Below are positions 24,201-37,100 of a DNA stretch of 64,000 nt, piece after piece (position 1 is the stretch's first letter; the number at the start of each line of letters is the position of its first letter). The position numbers and the translations under genes were made by a program. Source of the DNA: Setophaga petechia. Lineage: Eukaryota > Chordata > Aves > Passeriformes > Parulidae. The notes under the pieces were generated by a model, which did not search any database, was not told where the DNA came from, and was given only the letters and a program-made list of their open reading frames with translations. Location of the stretch: assembly GCA_024362935.1 (NCBI GenBank), contig JANCRA010000010.1, positions 13,694,501-13,758,500 on the forward strand, read 5' to 3'.

Positions 24201-25924
24201 ATATTTAATGTTAATATGAAGCTGGGCTGTTCCACACTCAATGTTGTATATTTTGGAATGACATTGCTTAGTGAAAAGACAGCATTAGTATTATTCCACT
24301 CTTTGGAAGGGAATGGGACAAAAAACAGACTGTCTTTTTTCTTAAATGAAGTGAACTTTTTGTTATGAAGTCCTAGCAGGTGTCCAGCCCTTCAGTAAAA
24401 TGGTGCTCAGAACCACCCAATGTGTCCAGCGTTTCTTTGGGCTGTGACAGACAGCTCCTCCCTGGGCTCCTGCTCCCAGCCCTGTGTCAGCTCCATGGAA
24501 TGGTGTCTCCTGTGTGCCCGGCTGCTGCATGGGGCACGCTCAGCTGCAGACCACACCCCCAGCTCTTCTCCCCAGATCTCCCAGGGAAGTTTGGCATTAC
24601 TCAAACTCCATTAAGGATTGCCTGGTTTGGGGTGGGAAATACCCCGGATGGATGTCACTGGTGCCTAACTGGGATAAATCCACATTCCTGGTTCGTTCCT
24701 AGAAACATGCAGGGTGGCACTGTGCTAGCAGGTTCTCTGCCAGCCCCAGCCTGCCTCCCCACCCTCTGGCATCTCTCTGGATCTGCCCAGTCCGCAGCCG
24801 GGACCCTCTGCCCGGCTAATTCAACAGAAGCACCATTGTTCCACGGTTTGCAATCTGGATCCAGTTTGTGCAGCAGGGCTGTCAGTGCACTGACCCAGCA
24901 CTAATGCTGGTGGGACCGTGGCCCTGGGCAGACAGCAGCTCCGGTGCCGTGCTGGAGCTCATTCCTCGAGAAGGGAAGTGGTTAAGTAATTCTTTGCTCA
25001 TTAAGGATGTTCGGGAAAGTGCTGGCTGCCTGCTGCGTGCACGGAAGTCGGTCCAAGCAGGGCTGGCCAGGCGTGAGAGGCTGCCCCTGGAGCCCCGGGG
25101 CTCTACCGAGGATGGGGGGCAAGGGGGTGTGCCCTGATCGCTGCTTGAAGGTGCTGGGGCAGCGAAGCTGTGGGCACCCGAGGAAGCGGGGGATGCTCGG
25201 CAGCGTTCAGACGCCGGTGATGGAGGGCAGAGCTGCTGGCAGATCTCCGCCAGTGGAGCTGCCCCCGGACAGGCCATGTCCCCGGGCAGACCCGGGCCAC
25301 CCCCACGCGTTCGGCTGGGGCAGAGGAAGGGATTGCATGGTTTTGCATGCATTGCTTCCCATGCAGCTTGGCATGGGAAGTCCGAGCAGCCTTCAGGGAG
25401 GTGCCTGGATATGGACTGGGATGCCTCTCTCATCCCTCACATCCCGCTGAGAATCCTTCCCTCCCACTTTTACTTTGCTTTTCAAGGCCAGAGATCCTGT
25501 TACAGTAGCCTTTATCAGGCCTCTTTGGATCTCCTCAGAGCAACCCGTGACCTAGACGCGCTGGCCAGCGCTAATGGCTCTTTGTCAGCTCATCTCCTGC
25601 CAGCTCTCCCAGCTCACACGGTGGTAGTGGTGCCTGACCACCAGCCTGCCCTGCTGGACCCTCGCGGGCACAGCCTGGCCCTCCTCCAGCCTTCCAAGTG
25701 CCGTGCATGGCTGTGGGGAGCTGGTAGTGCACTGTGCACAGCATCTCTTGTCCTGCTGAGGTGCCTGGCTGTCTCAGGGTGTCCCTGGGGGCGTGGGTTT
25801 TGGCATCCCTATGGCCGGGAGCTGCTTCTTTGTCTGCCCACAGACCTTGCTTGGCGGCCAGGGGCCAGAGCGTGGCCTTGGCGTGGAGAGCACGCGGCTC
25901 CTCTTCCTTCCTTTGCCCTCGGCC

Positions 25925-28127
25925 TTGGCTAATAAAAGGCACTATCCCTGCGTGACAGTGAGGGCTCTGTGGAGCCCGGCCCTGGTGCACAGCCGTGCTC
26001 CCTGCAGGGCTCCAGGTCTGCCGGCTCAGCACCCAGCCCGGCCAGTCCAGAGGATCCCAGACAGCACCGACCAGCACAGGGTGAGTGGGGCATGGCAGTG
26101 CCAGCACTGGGCGTGACCGGATCCATCTGGCATGGGTACCGGGGCAGTGCAGTGCAGGGCTGCTGGTACCGCTGCTAGAGACGCGCCCTGCAGAGGCACA
26201 GGCGGGCCCGTGCAGTGCGGGGCGAGTCCCAGCCAGGCTGCCTGTCTCAGCAGCCCCACGTGCTGCACAGCCGGGTCCCGACCAGCCTAGGCACAGGACA
26301 CTGCTGTGTCACACGTGGGCCACCGCCAGCGTGTACCTTCCTCTGCCTCACCTTGGCTAAAGCTCGGTGCGGGCAGGTCCCTCCCCTCGTCTGGCACGGC
26401 TGCCGGAGGAGGAGACAGGCACCGGCCGCCCTCCTCCAGGAACAGCAGCTGAGCCCAGCCCGAGCCCAGCGGGCCTCCGACTCCGCAGCCCACCCGGGCC
26501 ACCGGCCACCTGCCCAGCGCCCCAGGCTCCCACGGGCACAGGTAGGAGCCGGTGCGCCGTAGGGGAGATCCTGGGCACGGCACAGCTCTGGGGCATGGCC
26601 CAGCCCTTGGCACACGGCACAGCCCACGGCACGGGCTGGGTGCTGGCAACTGGCGTGAGGCAGCACACAAGGAAGGAGCTGTGGGGTCCCTTGGCAGTGA
26701 CAGGCTGGGTACCCCCACCCCTGCCATGCTCTTCCTGTGGCTGACGTGCGCCGGACTTTGCCCAGGGAGCTGTAGCAGTGGGGAGGGACAGGTACCTTGG
26801 GAGGGAGGGAGGGGACGCTCCCATCCGGCAGCATCGCCGCCGTGCCCGGGTGAGTTCCTGGTAGAGCAGATGCCCTGCACGGCTCCACCCTACAGCGTAG
26901 CCGTGCAGGTGCCTTCGCTATGGGCCATCCCCACCTGAGGCGAAGGATGATGCGGTGACCCCTGTGTGGCTGCACCCGCCGGTTCCTGGAGCATCAGGCA
27001 CCCACCCATCCCACCCTGCTGCCCCCACGCCTCACTGCCCGCGGCGGCCGGCACGTTCCTACCGCTCCGTGCCGGGAGCCCAGGGAACGCGGTGCCTCTG
27101 GCTCGCCAGCCCACGAGGCGCCCTTTTGTTCGCCGGCGGGGCCCACCGTGCCGCCTGGGGGCCGGGGCGTGCCCGGGCTGCCGACGCCTGGCCGGCCTGG
27201 CCTCCGCGGGCGGGCGGGCGGCGGGGGCCTCCAGGCAGAAGGAATCGGCAGTGACATTCCCGTAGCCTGGAGACCGCCGTCCCTTTCAGCGGGCAGCCCA
27301 TTTGAATAAGAATCGTGCACGGGGAAGGGGGGCCACCAGCCGCCATCCCATCGCTGCCCTTGCCCCGGCTCATTTCTGCGCGCCCAGCCCAGGGGCAGCG
27401 GGTCCCACGCCGCCCTCGCCCCTGGCCTTGGTCCCGCCGGACGCCGCAGGACGCCAGGTACAGGGGGTTGCGGGGCTCGGGGACCCTCGTGCCAGCACGT
27501 GGCTCTGCACCACCTTGCCTATCGCCCTGGCATGGCTTCGAGCGGGGCGGGTGCCAGAACAGAGCCGCGGCTCCCCCCGCCGCCCCGAGCCCCCTTGCCC
27601 TGGGCTGGCTCCGTGCGGGGGACAGGAGAGATGTGTTTGGGCAGAGCCGAGACCAGGCTTTGATCCAGCACTTGTGAGGCTGGGAGCGGGAAGTACCGGG
27701 AGAGAAGGAAACACAAAAGACAGCTCCAACCTAAATTTAACAGCGGGACCCTGGCCAGAGTCAGGGACGCCCTTGCCCAGCCGGCTCCAGCGTTCCTGGC
27801 TCCCCTCCCAAGCTGGCCCTGGCCCGGTGCTGGTACCCCCCAGGGACACTAGTGACTCTCAAAAGGATAGATCCGTTCTGAGCCAGGCAGGGTGGGGCAC
27901 GGCACAGTTCGTGCCAGCTCTGGTGGGGCATAGCATGGCTGTGTGCCTGGATGTGTGTGTGACAGTCCCGCAGAGCTGCTCAGGTGGACACTGCATGCAT
28001 CCTGGACTGCACAGTCGTGCTAGAGCCAGGAGAGGACAGGCATCAGCTGATTTGCACCCCATGCCATACCCTGCACCCTATCACAGTGCCATCTCCATGT
28101 CCCATCAGGCAGATCCCGTGGCTGCCC
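25925..28127 (+). promoter_or_regulatory. LAMB2L: LAMB2L upstream region, GC-rich with candidate promoter
   Basis: A TATA-like element (taataaaagg) lies near 25930. Exon-like sequence then ends in a donor-like cacag/ggtgagtgg at about 26081, which could be an untranslated LAMB2L first exon. Between 26.2 and 27.6 kb the sequence is GC-rich with many CG dinucleotides (for example 27.05-27.25 kb), compatible with a promoter island. None of this can be fixed without transcript data. I see no protein-coding exon between here and the LAMB2L ATG. Confidence 0.3.
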
Positions 28128-31100
28128 ATGGACCTCTTGGCGCTTGCTTTCCTCCTGGGTAAGCATTGGCCTTGGGGCACCCTGCATATCCACACTGCTG
28201 GGAGCTGCGGTGGTTCAGGGACCCCAGTCTGGGTGGAGGGTGCTGGGCAGCAGAGATGGTGGCAGTGGCGATGCTCCCTGCCTGGCAGCACCCACAGCCT
28301 GACTGCCGCAAAATCCAGCGGGGAATCCAGGCTGCACTAAGCCCTGTCGGGATTAGCAAGCGCCTGACCTGGCTTCTGACTCCCCGAGGCACTTCTCAGC
28401 ACCCTGGGGCTGCCCGGGCCCCCAGGAGCACGGGCAGCCCAGCCCCCCAGTCACCCTGCTCCCTGCCCCTGGTCACGAGGCTGCAGCGCTGCTGCCAGCA
28501 CCTTTCCGGATCATGGAGCTTCATGCTGCATCAGTGGGTCGGGATGCAGGGATGGGACGGCTGGGGGTGGGGTGGGTGCATGGGGGAGCAGGGGGTGCCC
28601 AGGCACCTCAGTGCAGCCCCCAGCCTGTGCCCTCATGCTCTCTGCAGTCGGGGGACTGGTGGCTGGGGGCTGGCAGGAGCCTGACCTGAGCCACGGCTGC
28701 GCCCGCGGCAGCTGCTACCCAGCCACTGGGAACCTGCTGGTGGGGCGAGCCTCCCGCCTGAGTGCCACCTCCACCTGTGGGCTGGATGGGCCCCAGGAGT
28801 ACTGCATCGTCAGCCACCTCCAGGTGAGCCCACCCAGCCCCAGAACAGCTCCAGCACAGACCCACACAGCCAGGCACTGGTGCAGCTTCCAGTCATCCCT
28901 GATGGTGCCACTCCTTGGCACAGGACTCGGAGAAGTGTTTCACCTGTGACTCACGTGACCCGTCCCTGCCTGAGAGCCACCGCATCGAGAATGTCATTTA
29001 CCTGAGCAGCCCCCATGACAAACGGACCTGGTGGCAGTCGGAGAACGGTGAGGTCAGGGTGGCAGTGAGGTTGCCCCATATGCATGTGCTGTGGGGCTGC
29101 ATGGCCATGGGGATCTTCCCCAGCCTCAGCCATCTCTGTCTCTCTTTGTCTCCCAGGTGTGGAGCATGTCAGCATCCGCCTGGACCTGGAGGGCGAGTTC
29201 CACTTCACCCACCTTATTATGAAGTTTAAAGTGGGTCCTGGCACATGGATGCCTGGGCTGGGATGGGATGGGATGGGATGGGATGGGATGGGACAGGATG
29301 GATCTGGAGGGGCTGTGGGTCTGGTGCCCATCCCATCTGGGTGTCCTGCAGACCTTCCGCCCCGCGGCCATGCTGGTGGAGCGCTCAGCCGACTTTGGGC
29401 GCACCTGGAAGGTGTATCGCTACTTTGCCTACAACTGCTCCAAGCTCTTCCCTGGAATCCCCAGCCACTCCCTGGGGCTTGTGGATGAGGTACTGTGTGA
29501 CCAGCGCTACTCTGAGATTGAGCCGTCCAGCCATGGGGAGGTGCGTGGGGATAGGGTGGTGCAGAGCAGGGCCAGGGGTCTGAGTGGAATGGGATCACCC
29601 ATTCCTTCCTTCTCACAGGTCATCTTCAAGGTGCTGGACCCCTCCATCCCCGTAGCAGATCCCTACAGCCCAGACATCCAGGGTATGTTACCGGGGGTGT
29701 GGGGGATACAGGGCTGGTGTCAGGGCAGGTGCTAACAGTGACACGCCCCCAGACCTGCTTCGTGTGACCAACCTGCGTGTGAACCTCACCAAGCTGCACA
29801 CGCTGGGGGACAACCTGCTGGACTCACGGCAGGAGGTGCTGCACAAGTACTACTACGCTGTGGATGAACTGGTGCTGCGCGGGAGCTGCTTCTGCCATGG
29901 CCACGCTGCCCACTGTGCCCCAGCACCGGGTGCCCCGACACACTCTGTCCCTGGCATGGTGAGGCACACACCCCCCAGCACTGCCCCACGGGACCTGGCA
30001 GCCACGCTGAGCTGGGTGCTTCCCCCAGATACACGGGCGCTGTGTCTGCGAGCACCACACGCAGGGGCTGAACTGCGAGCGCTGCGAGGATTTCTACCAT
30101 GACCTGCCCTGGCGCCCGGCCGAGGGCTCCAGCACCAACGCCTGTCGCCGTGAGTGCCAGGGCTGCCAGGCTGTGCTGTGCCAGGGGTTTTGGGGTGCCA
30201 GGGCTGTACTTTGGGGAGCTTTGCAGTTGTGGTGCTGCATATCAGAGTAAGGGGGATCCAGGCAGGGGAGGTTTGGCACTTGGGGTGCTGCCTGCCAGGT
30301 GTGGGCTGTGGTGCCACATGACATGCCACGTTGCTGTCCCTGCAGGCTGTGACTGCAACGAGCACTCACGGCGGTGCCACTTTGACATGGCCGTGTTCCT
30401 GGCCACGGGGAACACCAGTGGGGGTGTGTGTGATGACTGCCAGCACAACACCATGGGCCGCCGCTGCCACCTCTGCAAGCCCTTCTACTACCGGCACCCT
30501 CGCTCTGACATCCGTTCCCCCACTGCCTGTGCCCGTGAGTGTCCTGGGACCCCAGCCCCACAGCTTGTCCCAGCCCTATGGCTCCTGGTGCCACCTGCCC
30601 CAGCCTCACGGCTCCTGGTGCCAGCTGCCAGAACAACTGATGATCCTCTCTCTTGGCAGCGTGTGACTGTGACCCAGCAGGGTCGCTGGATGGAGGTGCC
30701 TGCGATGGGTACACGGACGTGGCGCTGGGCATGATTGCGGGGCAGTGCCGCTGCAAGGAGAACGTGGCCGGTCCCCGCTGTGACCGCTGCCGGCACGGCG
30801 CCTATGGCCTCAGCCACAGCGACCCACAGGGCTGTCAGCGTGAGCTGGGAGCCAGGGATGGCGTGGGAGAGGGGATGGGGATGGGGGGATGATGGAGGGG
30901 GAAGGGAGGAAGGGATGAAACTGGAGGGATGGGGAATGAAGGGATGTTGATGGAGGAATGGGGATGGGATGGATGAGGGTGGAGGGATGGAGGTAGAGGT
31001 ATGGTGATGGAGGGATGAGGATGGAAGGGATGAAGATGGATGGATATGGGATGAGGAAGGAGGGCCATGAAGCATGTGGGCTGTAGTCCCACTGGCACCC

Positions 31101-34100
31101 CCTCACATGTGCATGTGTGGGGGCAGCATGCAGGTGTGACCCGCGGGGTACGGTGGCAGGCAGCTCCCCGTGTGACCCCATCAGTGGGGACTGCTACTGC
31201 AAACGCTTCGTGGCTGGGCGCTCCTGCAGCCAATGTGTGGTGAGTGCCCCAACCTGTGAGGGACTGTCCCCAAACCCATGGCAACCCCCAGGGCTGGGTT
31301 GGCCCCACACCTGCCCTACATATCCCCTCCTCACTGCAGCCCGAGTTCTGGGGTCTGAGCTACGACCTGGGGGGCTGCCGGCCCTGCGCCTGTGACTTCG
31401 GGGGAGCCTACAATAACCGGTGGGGCCCAGCACAGCACCCGTGGGGCAGGCGTGCGGACGAGAGTGGGGACAGGGCTGGGAGTCACACATGGGGGAGGGA
31501 GGGATGGGGATAGAGATGGAAGTAGGGAGGGATGAAGACACAAACAGACAGAAGGACAGATGAAAGGACAGGATGGTCACCCCCAGGTGCTCCATGGAGG
31601 ATGGGGCATGTCCCTGCCGTCCCCACATCATGGGGCGGCAGTGTGACCAGGTACAACCCGGCTTCTTCTGTGCCCCCCTCGACTACTACACCTATGAGGC
31701 CGAGCAGGCCACCGGCCATGGCCACAGCCACCCTCAGCTCCCGGTGAGTCTCCTTGGGGGTCACTGTGCTTCTGCATGGCTGTCACTGTGCACCATGCTC
31801 CATGCATAGCTGCTGCTGTGCTCTATGCATGGCTGCCACCCTGTCCTGCATGTGGCTGTTACCATGCCCTGTGCATGGCTATCCTCATGCACGGCTGTCC
31901 CTGTGCATGGCCACCGTCCCCTGACCCCATCCCTGCAGGGTGCCATTCGGGTAGAGGTGGCCCAGGACTGCCTGGAGTATGACACCAGGGAGCCAGTTGG
32001 GCGGAAGGGACGCTCACGGCATCAGCACAGCCCCTTCCGTGCTCCCCAGCCCCCTGTCCCCTCACGCCGCAGCCGCCAGCAGCCCCCCAAGGTGAGGTGG
32101 TACGGGAGGGCACAGTGAGGCACTGCAGGGCAGAAATGGCTGGGGGTAGAGCCAGGGCCAAACTGTGCCGGTGCCCTGCCCAGCCGGATGTGGAGGAGGT
32201 GGTGCGGGACAGCGCCGGGCGCATGGTGACATGGACAGGCTTGGGGTTCGCCCGGGTGCGGGACGGGGCTGGCCTGACCTTCCGCGTGGACAACGTGCCC
32301 TACGCCATGGACTACGAGCTGCTGCTGCGCTACGAGCCCGAGGTGAGCACGGCCACAGCCACGGCCACGGCATGTATGGCACAGCTCAGCCCTGACACTG
32401 CCCTTGCCTGTCACCACAGTCAGCTGAGGACTGGGAGGCCGTGGTCAGTGTCAGCTCCCAGGTGCTGCCCACCAGCCCTCGCTGTGGGAACCTGCTGCCC
32501 TCCGAGCAGATGTACCGCCAGAGTCTGCCCCACAGCCAGAGGTGCAATGGGATGGGCTGGGGGGCCTGGGGATGGGAACAAGGGAGGTGGTTGGGTCCTG
32601 CTGCTGCTGTCCTTTTGCTGTCTCCATGGCCCTGCTGTGCCCATGCAACACCCGACCCTGTACAGGTATGTGCTGCTGTCCCGGCCCTTCTGCTTCGAGC
32701 CCAGCACCCCTTATGAGGTGACCATGAGGCTTCAGCGGGCTGGTGTCACCCAGCGCCATCCTGGTGCCTTCATCCTCATTGACTCGGTAAGGGGAGTCCC
32801 ACTGCCCCTTGTGCCTGAGGCTTGGCAGAGGTGGGATCATGGGCAGGGACAGGAAACCAGAGGCTGTAGTGGGAAGTGACCCTACTCTGGGGATGTACTT
32901 GGGGTCAGGATGGGGATGAGATGGGATGAGATAGGGTGGGATGGAGATGAGGATGAGACAAGGATGGGGATGAGATGGGGATGGGAATGGGGAAGTAGAT
33001 GTTGAAGGGGAAGGGAATATCAACGAGACTGGGGATTTAGATAGAGTTGGGGTTGGCATAGGGATGTCAGCGTGGAAGGGAATAAGGAAGCTTCTGGGGA
33101 TGGCACTTTTTATGGGAATATCAATGGGGTTGGGGATGTCCGTGGCTGTTGATGGAGCTGGGGTAATTGACCCCAGCAGCATTGGGACTGTCCTGGAGCA
33201 CATGCATCCAGCCTAGTGGTAGGAGCCACAGTGCAAGCTGGCTATGCCCCCTGCCCCATCTCCTCTTCCCTTCCCCCAGCTGGTGCTCCTGCCACGGGTG
33301 TCAGAGTTGCCAGGGTTCCATGGGGCAGAGGCAGCAGCGCGCCAGGAGGAGCTGGAGCGGTACCAGTGCCTGGAGGTGTTTCGCATGGCTCCCCCTCACC
33401 CCCTGGCCGAGGCCTGTGCCCGCCTGGTCTGCAGCGTCTCAGCCCTGATGCACGGCGGGGCACTGCGTGAGTGGGGAGCCTGCAGGATGGGACTCACGGG
33501 TGGGCAGGGCTGGAGCCCTGCCGGGGCAGTGCGTCAGGATATGCCCATGCCCATGGAATGGTGGGCAGGAGAGCAGTGGCAGGGCGTGGGCAGGGTGTGG
33601 GCAGGTGTGGGCAGGTGCAGAAAAGGCAGCCCTGGCCCCATGCTGGTCCTGCTCCCACAGCCTGCCAGTGCGACCCACAGGGCTCCCGCAGCAGCGAGTG
33701 CCAGGTGCAAGGCGGGCAGTGTGAGTGCAAGCCCCACGTCATCGGCCGACGCTGCGACCACTGTGCCCCAGGCAGCTTCGGCTTTGGGCCCCTGGGATGC
33801 AGCCGTGAGTACTGGGATCTTCTTCTGCCAGGAGCTGCTGTCTCTCCTGTCTGTCTGTCCAGCCATCAGCGCCCTCTTCACTGCCCTGTTCACTTGTCTG
33901 TCTGTCCATCTGTCTGTGCATGTGTCCATCTCAGCTCTACTGTCCTGCAGCCCATGGGTTTAGTCACAGGTATCCATCCATCCATGCATCCATCCATCCA
34001 TGCATGCATCCATGCATCCATCCATCCACATGAGCCCCCTGTGAGCATTGTGCTGTCCTGCACTCTGATATCTGTCTGTCCGCCCATGCTCTTGTGGACC

Positions 34101-37100
34101 TGTCTGTCCACATGAGCCCTTCTGTGCCACAGCACATGGAGTGAGCATGTTCTGGGTGCTGGTCCCCTGCCTGCCTCTCTGTCTGTCTGTCCACGCCTGT
34201 GTCCCTGCATCCAAGTGCCTCTGACCTGAGTTGTGCTACCCTGCAGCCTGCACCTGCTCCCCAGAGGGCTCAGTGTCCCAGCTGTGTGACAAAGTGAGTG
34301 GGCAGTGCCGGTGCCAGCCCGGCACCGTGGGCCGGCGGTGTGACCAGTGCCAGCCTGGCCACTGGGGCTTCCCTGCCTGCCGGCCCTGCCAGTGCAACGG
34401 GCACACCGAGGAGTGCGACCCCCGGACGGGCACCTGCCTGCACTGCCGCGACCACACGAGCGGCCGGCACTGTGAGAGGTGAGCCAGCTCCCAGAGGAGG
34501 CTGTGGAGTGGTGTGGTGCGTGGTGTGGGATGGTGTGGGGTGGGGTGGCATAGAATGGGTTTGATACAATGGAGTAGGACGAGATATGATGATATGGGAT
34601 ATGTTGGAATGGTGGGATGGATTGAGATGGGCTGGCATAGATATGATGGGATGGGGTAGAATAGAATGGGATTGCATGGTGTGGGATGAGGTAGATATAA
34701 TGGGATGGGATGGGATGGGATGGGATGGGATGGGATGGGTTGGGATGGGATGGTGGGATGGTATATGATGGATTGGAGAGACCCACTCGGTCCCGCCTCG
34801 TCCTTTCAGGTGCCAGGATGGTTACTATGGGAACCCCGTGCTGGGCTTGGGGCAGCAGTGCCGGCCCTGCCCCTGCCCTGGCTACCCTGGCACACGGCAT
34901 TACCACGGGAGCGCCTGCCATGCGGACGATGAGACACACCACATCGTGTGCCTCTGCGCCCCTGGCTACGCGGGTGAGGGCCAGAGCGGGCACGGGCCAG
35001 CAGGGACGCCCTGCCTGGGGCTGCGGAACCCCAGCACCTACAGCCCCCTCTCCGCAGGGCCCCGCTGCGACCGCTGCTCCCCTGGTTACTTTGGGGCTCC
35101 GGAGATGGATGGGGGGGAGTGCCGGCCCTGCCAGTGCAACAACAACATCGACACCAGCGACCCAGAGGGCTGCGACCCCCGCACGGGACAGTGCCTGCGC
35201 TGCCTGTACCACACGGCTGGGCCCCGCTGTGCCCACTGCCAGCCGGGCTACTACGGCAATGCCCTGCAGCGCAGCTGCCGGCGTGAGCGGGGCTGCAGGG
35301 CTGCGGGGGCTGCGGAGCTGTGGGGCTGTGGGGCTGCGGGGGATGCGGGGGCTGCGGAGCTGTGGGGCTGTGGGGGCTGCGGGGGCTGCAGAGCTGTGGG
35401 GCTGCGGGGCTGCAGGAGCTGCAGAGGCTGCGGGGGCTGCAGAGCTGTGGGGCTGTGGGGGCTGCAGAGGCTGCGGGGTTTGGGATGGGGGGTTGAAATG
35501 ATGCAACAGCTCAACGCAGGGATGAGGTGTGGGGCTGTAGTTGGGTGTGGGTGATTGGGGTTGGGTCAGGGAGAATTTTGGGGTGTTGCAGGGCTAGAGT
35601 TCAGGGCCAGGAGAGGTTTGAGGCTGTTAGAAGGGGCGTGGGGCTGTGCCTGGGTTGGGGCTGGGCAGGGGACAGGGATTGGGGCTGGTGGGGCTGTGCA
35701 GGGGTTTGAGGCCTGGAAGACTGGGGGACACTGGGGTCAGGCAGATTTGGGGTGCTGGGTTCAGCACCACACTGCCTGGGCAGTGGGTAAGGGCTGAGCC
35801 CCATGTAGCCACCCACCCTCCTGCAGGCTGTGGCTGTGACCCACGGGGCACACTGGCCTCCCACTGCACTGATGGCACCTGTGACTGTGACCGTGGCACA
35901 GGAGCCTGCGCCTGCCGGCCCAACGTCGTGGGCAAGAGCTGTGATCGCTGCGCACCCCACTTCTGGGGCCTGGGGGGGCCAAGGGGCTGTGAGCCCTGTG
36001 GCTGCCACCCCACACATGCCCTGCACCCTGCCTGTGACACAGTGAGTCCCCTGGCACCCTGCTACAGCTGCACTGCCCTCCTGGGGCCCAGTGAGCTGCA
36101 CAGTGAGCATGGCGCTGTCACTGCAGGTGACAGGGCAGTGCCAGTGCCGGCCTGGCTTCGGGGGTCGTGTCTGTTCCCAGTGCCAGGAGCATCACTGGGG
36201 AGACCCCGAGCAGGAGTGCCGAGGTGGGAGCACACCCCAGGGACTGGGGGAGCAGGGGCTCTGGGGATGGGGGATATGGGGGGACTCTGGGTGCATAGTG
36301 AGACTCTAGGGAAATGGAGGCCCTGGGGACATGGTGGGAGACTCTGAACATGGGACACTAAGGAGACAGTGGGACACTGGGGACACAAGAGACTCAGGAG
36401 ATCTTGGGAACGTGGTGGGACACTGTGGGCATGATGGACCTTGGGGAACAGTGGGATGCTGGGGACATGGTGGAACATTGAGGACATGGTATGTCTCTGG
36501 GGACACAGTACTTGGTGGAACTGTGGGGACAATAGAAGATGCTGGGGATAGATTGGATTCTGGAGACACAGGGGAATATGGTGGGATGCTGGGACATGGT
36601 GGCAGTCTGGGGGCATGGGGCTCCATGGGAAGTCTGGGACACATTGCCATCTGTCTCTGCAGCCTGTGAGTGTGAGCCACGGGGTGCTGAGAGCCCGCAG
36701 TGCGAGCAGGACAACGGACAGTGCCGCTGCCGGCCGGGCTTCGGGGGGCTGCGCTGTGACCGCTGCCAGCGGGGCTACCAGGAGCCCTTCCCCCAGTGCT
36801 CGCCCTGCCACCCTTGCTTTGGGCACTGGGACCTGGCCGTGGGCAGCCTGCGGGAAGGGCTGCAGCGCCTCAGGACACAGGTGCAGGCGCTGAGGGAGGG
36901 GGGCTCTGCACTCCCACTCAGCCCCCGTCGCCTGCGGGAGCTGGAGGAGGCTCTGGGGCACGTGGAACAGCTGCTGGGAGAGGGGCACAGCCCTGGTAGC
37001 CCCCTCCTCGATGGACTGCCCAGGCAGCTGGGTGGCACCAGGCAAGTGTGCATGTCGGGCTAGGGTGGAGGGACCTCCCCTGTTGTCCCCACCCGAAAGT

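Larger units (their letters stand above)
17866..26080. other. CCDC71 3' UTR and gene-poor intergenic region
   Basis: The first part is CCDC71 3' untranslated sequence of unknown length; I find no clean AATAAA close to the stop. An A+T-rich patch lies at 18.2-18.3 kb. The rest contains CR1 remnants and otherwise ordinary non-coding sequence. Open frames here (for example around 25.3-25.9 kb) lack conserved motifs and splice partners, and I leave them out. Confidence 0.4.

Noticed and set aside
25276..25932. 218-codon open frame upstream of LAMB2L
   Set aside because: It has no recognised domain, no splice-consistent neighbours and no clear start context. The composition is that of ordinary GC-rich intergenic DNA.
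33890..35506. Open frame of more than 500 codons on the minus strand opposite LAMB2L
   Set aside because: It runs through several LAMB2L exons and through tandem repeats (CATC, ATGGG, GGGGCTGCGG arrays) whose complements happen to lack stops. The product is low-complexity and resembles no family.
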